The notes below the pieces were generated by a model. The model saw only the letters and a list, made by a program, of their open reading frames with translations, was not told the origin of the DNA and ran no database searches. A stretch of DNA of 64,000 nt from Mycocentrospora acerina. Lineage: Eukaryota; Ascomycota; Dothideomycetes; Pleosporales. Where the stretch lies: positions 125,107 through 189,106 of the forward strand of contig JAKUHH010000030.1 of assembly GCA_022701365.1 (NCBI GenBank), read 5' to 3'. Positions 58,361 to 64,000 of the stretch are shown here, one piece after another; position 1 is the stretch's first letter, and each line of letters begins with the position of its first letter. Position numbers and translations under genes: made by a program.

Positions 58361-59035
58361 TCAATCCACTCTTCTCCTCACACTCCTCCCGTCCTGGTCT
58401 GCTCCTATCCCTGTGACGACCTCCTGGACCAGCTCGCGTAGTTGTCTCTGCACTTCGTCGGACTCGTAGTCCTCTCTCGCAGCAAGCTCTTCTATGCGTC
58501 GTCGAATCTCTGGGTCTGGCGCGTCGCCTGCTGCGTCCTCGGTCATGGTGCCCATGTTGATCTGCACGCCGTTGGGGAGCGGCGGGGGAGGGTGCACGCC
58601 CTCGGTCTCGACAGCAGCTGCACTCGCGGGCTCATTGCCAGTGCGCAGGCTCCTCAGGTACTGGTAGACCTGGTGGCCCTCGCCCTCCTCCTCCCCAATC
58701 TTTTCCTCAGCCGTCTTGCCCTCGCTGTTGGTGAGCGTCCAGTCTGCGCCAAGGTCTTCGACCAGGCATCTTGCGACGTCGGTGTGCTCAGCTGCAAACA
58801 GCGGGGTCTCGCCGTCTTCGTCGAGAATGTTGGCGTCGGCGCCGTAGGTCTGTATCAGCTCGCGCAGGACGGGCAGCTGGCTGTACGAGGCGGCGGCGTG
58901 GACTAGCGAGTATCCATGCGCATCGCGGGCAGAAGCGAGCTGAGGGTGTTGGGCGAGCGAGGCCAGGATCGACTGCGGGCGCGTGTCGATGAGATTGAGG
59001 AGCACATCGATGGTCGGCGTGGGCAGGGCGGCCAT
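58361..59035 (-). CDS. Ankyrin-repeat protein, YAR1-like
   Basis: Intronless frame of 224 residues. Ankyrin repeats span about residues 30-115: DAHGYSLVHAAASYSQLPVLRELI, GADANILDEDGETPLFAAEHTDVARCLVE and GADWTLTNSEGKTAEEKI. An acidic linker and a helical C-terminal region (IRRRIEELAAREDYESDEVQRQLRELV) follow. Size and layout match the small ankyrin protein Yar1, a chaperone that escorts newly made Rps3 to the nucleus for 40S assembly; assignment to that role is inference from architecture. Ankyrin proteins are hard to tell apart by eye, so another small ankyrin family is possible. Start MAALPTPTIDVLL precedes the first helix directly. The gene is divergent from the PAP2 gene. Confidence 0.75.
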   Translation of the reverse strand: MAALPTPTIDVLLNLIDTRPQSILASLAQHPQLASARDAHGYSLVHAAASYSQLPVLRELIQTYGADANILDEDGETPLFAAEHTDVARCLVEDLGADWTLTNSEGKTAEEKIGEEEGEGHQVYQYLRSLRTGNEPASAAAVETEGVHPPPPLPNGVQINMGTMTEDAAGDAPDPEIRRRIEELAAREDYESDEVQRQLRELVQEVVTGIGADQDGRSVRRRVD

Positions 59036-59792
59036 GGCTGCGAGGGTGCGGGAATGCTGGCTGCTTGCTGTGCTCGACTTGGCCGTCTGCGCGCCTCGAT
59101 GGACGGTGAATTCTTATTTGCGCCGGGGTGACGTGAGCCACGGCGGACAATTTGCGGGTGCATGGCCCCCCGCGCTGGGCCGTGGGCGCCATGGTCGCCT
59201 TGCATCTGCGTCTGCATGTGCACGTGTGCACCACCAGACGGCAGCCGTCAAACATCAAACACCAGACAGTATCTAGACAGCAGACAGTAGACAGCAGCGC
59301 GCACTCCACTGTCAGCGCCGGGTGCCAGCTGGCGCACAGAGTGCTCGTGTCACCCAGCCCGCCAAGTGGCGAGCTGAGACACACCGTGATCAGCGAGCTG
59401 AGGGACAAGCCCTTCACAGCCTCAGCCCCCAGGGGCACGTAAGGAGCCTTGGCGCAGTCGTGTGCCCAAAGTCTTCTTTTATGCTCTGCCCTACGCGCCC
59501 GTCGTGTCTGCCGTCTGCCCTGTTCCTCGCCTGCCTCTGCATGTCCTCGCCGGTCTGGCAGCTGCAACACGTCCGCATTGGGTGGCATTTGGTAGACACA
59601 GCAACGACATCCACTCGCCGTCCGCCGCCAGCACTCCCGGCACTAATTCCATATAGCACGGCGATCTGTATGCGCCTAATACTATAATAACACTAACAAG
59701 CGCCTTGGGGCGTTCTGCGGGCTGATCGCTCACATCCAACTCCGCCTGTCTCTCTCTCCATCCCATTCACTGAAACACATCCACGCGCAAAC
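59036..59792. promoter_or_regulatory. Divergent intergenic region, ankyrin and PAP2 genes
   Basis: 757 bases between two divergent starts, so both promoters lie here. A duplicated CAGACAG/CAGACAGTA element occurs at about 59261-59297. Open frames on both strands are not protein-like. Confidence 0.5.
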
Positions 59793-61190
59793 ATGCTGAG
59801 CATCGGGGGACACAGTCTGCCGTCCACACGGCTCATACTGTCGTATATCTTCGACTGGGTAGTCATCATGTACGTCGCAGCCAACTCCATGACCCCCAAA
59901 GCCGTCGAGGCCTCGAGACGTCATGTCTCAGGCTTGGCCGACACTCGACGCGCAAACAAGCGTGTTGCGCACTTTCCGTTGCTCTCCAACAACAGTCACT
60001 GACGGCTCTTAGCGCAATTGCTGGCGTTGGCGCTGGGTGGGAGTACATCACACCCTACAAACGTCCCTTTTCTCTCGTCGATCTCTCCATCTCATACCCC
60101 TATGAGAACAATGAGACAATCCCCACATGGCTCATGGCCGTACTTGGACTCGGCATGCCCGCCGTAGTCATCTTCATCGTCTGCCTTGTCTTCGTTCCTG
60201 GACCAACCGCTGAACGGGGAACGCCCAAAGCGCTCATCTGGAGGAGGAAGCTTTGGGAGTGGAACACTGGCTGGATGGGACTTTGCATGTCGTTGGCGAC
60301 TGCCTTCTTGATCACCCAGGGCATGAAGCTCCTATTTGGAAAGCCCAGACCAGACTTGCTGTCGAGGTGCCGGCCAGACCTTACTCGCATTGAAACGGCG
60401 GCCGTAAGTCATGTTGGCGATAGCTTCAACCAGTATTGGGTCCTTGTCTCAGATGCCATCTGCACCAACACAGACGATCATATCATGAAAGACGGGTTCA
60501 AATCGTTCCCCAGTGGCCACGCCAGTTGTGAGTTTACATCTTGCTCTGATTCTGCTCAGCCCAGCTAACATGATCAACTTAGTCTCATGGGGTGGCCTGC
60601 TTTACCTCACCCTCTTTCTCGCCTCCAAGTTTTCCGTCGCGCTTCCTTACCTCCCTCCCCGCCAATTCAGCACCAACCCAGCATTCACCTCGGCCGTGAC
60701 ACCCTCCAACCTCAAGCACCGAAACATTCTTCCCACCAGCAAGCATGAGTCGTCGTCGTCTTCAATGGAGGAACTCGTCGTTCCAATCCGCTACCAAGCC
60801 GCCGCGCCCCCCGTCTACACGCTCGTCCTTATCCTAGCCCCAATCGGCACCGCAATCTACGTTTGCAGCACGCGCTTTACCGACTTCCGCCACTTTGGCT
60901 TCGATCTCTTATTCGGCAGCCTGATTGGCATCACAACAAGCTGGTTCAGCTTCCGCTGGTACCACCTGCCTATTACACGTGGCGCAGGGTGGGCATGGGG
61001 CCCCAGGAGCTACGATCGCGCGTGGGGAATCGGCGTTGGGCGAGGAACTTATGTCGGAGTAGAGGGCTGGCACAAGAGCGGTGCTTCGGCGCCTCGAAAC
61101 GGGTTTGCAAGCGAGCATGGTGCGGGCCCCAGTAGCCAGGATGGCATCCTGATGGAGGACAGGAGAATACAGGGTCCGCATGCAGTGTAA
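59793..61190 (+). CDS. PAP2-type lipid phosphate phosphatase (DPP1/LPP1 family)
   Basis: Three exons: 59793-59869, 60013-60527 and 60583-61190 (399 residues, phases agree). The enzyme removes phosphate from diacylglycerol pyrophosphate or phosphatidate in membranes and so feeds diacylglycerol and phospholipid balance. The three PAP2 signature parts are present: KLLFGKPRP (about 131-139), PSGHASFSWGG (about 192-202; the second intron falls inside and splicing restores it) and TRFTDFRHFGFD (near 290-302). About six hydrophobic segments are seen, starting with LILSYIFDWVVIIAIAGVGAG, completed across intron 1. A roughly 60-residue Ser/Pro-rich loop lies between the second and third signatures. 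The C-terminal tail is hydrophilic. Substrate preference cannot be read from sequence. Confidence 0.93.
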
Positions 61191-62053
61191 GATTTACATT
61201 CCTTGACATGAGGACAGGATTGTTTGAAGTAGGAAAATCACTGATATTTACAAATTTTAACTTTTTTTGTTTCTTGCTTTTTTTTAGTTAAGCGATTTGG
61301 GGGGTGGAGGGAAAGAAAAGACGGAATAGGCGCCATGTATTTTTTGTTGTTGTATTAAATCGTTGTTTTCTGTTCATCTTACAAGCAAGCAATCAATGCA
61401 CAGTGAGCACTCTACATATACATATATACATACATATGCCCATGCTTATTTTTTTTTTTTAATTTTCCTGTCATTGTCGTTGTTGATGATGATGATGATG
61501 GTAATAAAGAAAGAAGTGTATCAATACCCTCCCTACCAAACTCTATCACCTAGCACAACACACTATACACATGTATACATGTTAACCCATCCATCATCCT
61601 CAATTACTTAGCGTAGATTAGGCTGGCCTGCATGCATGCATGTGAAGAGCAAAAATCTCCTTGGCTTGGCCTGAACATAATCCTGACCCCTGGCCTTGGC
61701 ATGCCTTGAAGAGGGGGGGAGGGGGGGGGGATGCGCAACGCCCCCCCTTTTTATTCATTTATTTCCAGGGAATGAAATTGATGTGGATATGGGTGTGGAT
61801 ATGGGTGTGGATATGGATATGACAAGGAAGAAAGAAAGAAAGAAAGGACACGACTAGATTTGATTTTAGACTACGCTAGAATATGTGGAATGGAATGGAA
61901 TAGAGAGTTCCCAGACTAGTAGTAGCAGTAGCAGTAGCACCAGCACCATCACCATTCTTGTGACTCCAGACGAACAAATGAATGGACAATCGAACAAAAA
62001 GCACAGACATACACATGATTTAATATCCGTACATGATAAAAAAAAAACACCAT
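61191..62053. other. Convergent 3' flanks with simple repeats
   Basis: 863 bases between the PAP2 and PUF6 stop codons. It contains T-runs, GATGAT units (about 61485-61500), a long G tract (61712-61730) closely followed by a C tract (61741-61747) that could pair with it, and GGATATGGGTGT units (about 61784-61820). No gene supported. Confidence 0.5.
61712..61747. repeat. Facing G and C homopolymer tracts
   Basis: A G-rich run with ten consecutive G lies ten bases before a C7 run. Hairpin or G-quadruplex formation is possible; this is also a likely site of read or assembly error. Confidence 0.6.
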
Positions 62054-64000
62054 CTACAACTTCTCCAACAATATCCTTGCTCCTGCATTCCCCCTGGGGC
62101 CGGCGGGAGCCTTGTCGCCCTTCTTGGGCTTCTTGCTCTTGTCTGATGTTGATGCTGTTTGTTGCACGGGCTTCTTCTTCTCGCCGTCAGGATGCGCCGC
62201 GGCCTCAATCTTCTTCTTGTCCTTTTTCAGCGCCTTGAGAAGCTCGGCTTTCTTTGTGAAGCCCTCGGCTTCCGTGAGGGCGACAATGACAAACGAGCCT
62301 TGGCCCGTGGCCCAGTCGACTACGCTGCCCTTGATTACGTCCCAGAAGATGTCGGCGAAGCCGAGCGAGGGCTCGACGGGCACCACCTTCTTGGTCGCGG
62401 GGTCGAATTTACCGCCCTGCACAAGTGTCTTGAGCATGTTCTTGCCGTGGCTGCCGGCTTTGTTGTCGCCTGTCGACGCTGGGAGCGCAGAGTCGAGAAT
62501 CGACTGCGAGAGGCGTGCCACTTCGGCGAGGGCCTCCTTGCGCTTGGCGGGCTCGACGTCCGGCGCGCCAACGAGGACCTCGCCCATGAACTGCAGCCCG
62601 AAGCTGAACGAGGCAAAGTCGGCGGCGCGCGCAGTAATGGCGCTCAGCAGCTGGGGCTCAATGTTCTTTGCGATTTCGTTGAGGCGCGTGGCAGGCTCTT
62701 TCTTGGATGTGGTTTCACGGATGGCATAGAGCTCTGCTAGGCGCTCGCGTGTGTTGTCGTCAAGGAACCATTTCGCGTCGGCCGCAAAGGGGTAAAGGAG
62801 CACTGTGCGGGCACGGGCGTCATTGACGAGGTTGAGGACCTTTTCGGGAAGAGTGTCGCTGCTAGGAAGAAGTTCGCTGAAGATGGATTTGGAGGAGAGC
62901 TTGGTGTCGTCGGTGACGGCAAGGGCCGCGAGGAGGACGTGATGTGCGTGTGTGTCAAAGGCCATGGTTTCGATAGTGTCCTTGAATGGTCGCAGGAAGA
63001 GCTTGCGGTCTTTCGCTGTGCCGTAAGCGAAGCAGAGCGACAACAGTCGAGAGCCTGATTTCGTAAAGGCAAGGTTCTTCAGCAAGTCTACGTTGTCCGC
63101 CTCCTCGCCCTCCTTGATTGTTGGGTCCGGCTTCAGGTGCTCCAAAAAGTCGTTTGCCTGTTCAGTGCCCGGCTCGCAGACCAGGAAGTACTGGAGCATA
63201 GCATCGTGCAACATGGTGAAACCTGTGAGCTTCTTCTGGATCAGCGAGTTGATCTGGTTCTCGAGGTAACCCATGATGGGCTTCCTCTTCTCTGGCGACT
63301 CCTCCAGGATGACAGAAAGCTCGGCGCTGTCTGTTCCTTGTGTATCGAGTCCCTTGATAGAGAACTCGGGTCCATACCACTCGCGCAGGAGACGGCTCTT
63401 CTGCTCTGGAGTTCCAATCTGCCTGTAGATGTCGTCAAGGATCCACGCCGCTTCTGGGTGGTTAATCATGCGCTTAACGTGGCTGTAGAACTCGGTGATG
63501 ACCAAGTCACGAATCTCAGGGTCACTGCTCATGGGTCAGTTTGCGCACATCACAACCAGTAACAACAGTACTCACCCCTTCTCGATCAGCTTGGCGATCA
63601 GGAACTTGGAGTATTTGCCCTCGGCCAGGATCTTGAACTCGCCCTTGAGCTCGCGCGCAATCATTCTCCTCTGCTCCATTGTCGAGTACTTGATGGCGGT
63701 CTGGATAACTCGGACCGAGTCGTGCTTGAAGACAAAGTCCTTGACCCTGCCTGTGATGATCTCGAACAGCTCCGAGACAAGCTTCTTCCTCTCCTCCTTC
63801 TCGATGTGGGACTTGAGCCTCAGCTTCTCCCACAGCTTCTTGGAGCGCTCGATGATGTCGGCGTTGGGCTTTGCGGCTTTGCGCTCTTTGGCCAGCGCTT
63901 TCTGCTTGGCATGTGCTTCTCGAGAGTTGTTTCCTGCAGCTCAATTAGCTCACGACTGCACGGTGGATGGACTAGGTGGAAGCTCACCATTCATTCCCGC
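62054..64000 (-). CDS. PUF6: Pumilio-family ribosome-assembly protein PUF6 (5' end missing)
   Basis: Visible exons are 63988-64000, 63576-63933 and 62054-63527; the start lies beyond the right edge. Puf6/PUM3 is a nucleolar protein with an L-shaped array of PUF repeats that binds pre-60S particles and, in yeast, ASH1 mRNA. Family sequence is clear: EAHAKQKALAKERK, KLWEKLRLK, HDSVRVIQTAIKYSTMEQR, SKFLIAKLIEKG, then SDPEIRDLVITEFYSHVKRM and a CPL domain (FTKSGSRLLSLCFAYGTAKDRK, MAFDTHAHHVLLAAL). The end is Lys-rich, finishing ARILLEKL. Introns are 48 nt (63528-63575) and 54 nt (63934-63987). The acceptor at 63528 (ATGAG|C) is chosen because it restores EKGSDPEI; a CAG two bases on would put a stop in frame. 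Confidence 0.92.

Noticed and set aside
1..64000. tRNA and rRNA genes
   Set aside because: No convincing box A/box B pair or cloverleaf was found by eye; a covariance-model scan would be needed to be certain.

Overview
The window reads as nuclear DNA of a filamentous ascomycete, most likely a Dothideomycete (Pleosporales-like; inferred from gene content and style, no search was run). The genes carry short introns (about 43-180 nt, GT..AG, CTAAC/CTGAC-like branch sites). They encode eukaryotic housekeeping proteins, and there is a secreted family-3 pectate lyase, common in plant-associated fungi. Exon coordinates below were worked out by hand from splice signals, reading phase and family similarity.

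Layout. 1-12.3 kb is compact and GC-rich: the tail of an unidentified gene, RPA43, PRP43 and PRMT5/Skb1 (a divergent pair), a CaiB/BaiF CoA-transferase and IMP4. From about 12.2 to 40 kb the DNA is AT-richer and gene-poor. This stretch holds a tentative small gene, the pectate lyase, and the main point of interest: two intact head-to-tail giant genes of about 3130 codons each. They are full-length paralogues of the DUF6606-DUF3638-DUF3645 family. 40-47 kb has two fungal proteins of unknown function, separated by 4.5 kb without a gene I can support. 50-64 kb returns to housekeeping genes: HIR1, a U1-type zinc-finger splicing protein, a polytopic membrane protein, a YAR1-like ankyrin protein, a PAP2 lipid phosphatase and the 3' part of PUF6.

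Functional links. Several genes belong to ribosome synthesis (RPA43 for RNA polymerase I, IMP4 and PRP43 for pre-rRNA processing, PUF6 for 60S assembly, YAR1-like for 40S/Rps3). Others concern RNA splicing (PRP43, zinc-finger protein) or chromatin and signalling (HIR1, PRMT5). They are ordinary neighbours rather than an operon.

The giant pair carries motifs that line up, in order, with a superfamily-2 helicase core: Walker A, a DESD box, an SGT-like motif, TRGTDL and a Q-A-C-M-R-M-R motif. It shows lineage-specific intron gain or loss, and copy 1 has an awkward splice site exactly at the SGT-like motif. No rRNA, tRNA, CRISPR array or intact transposon was found by eye.
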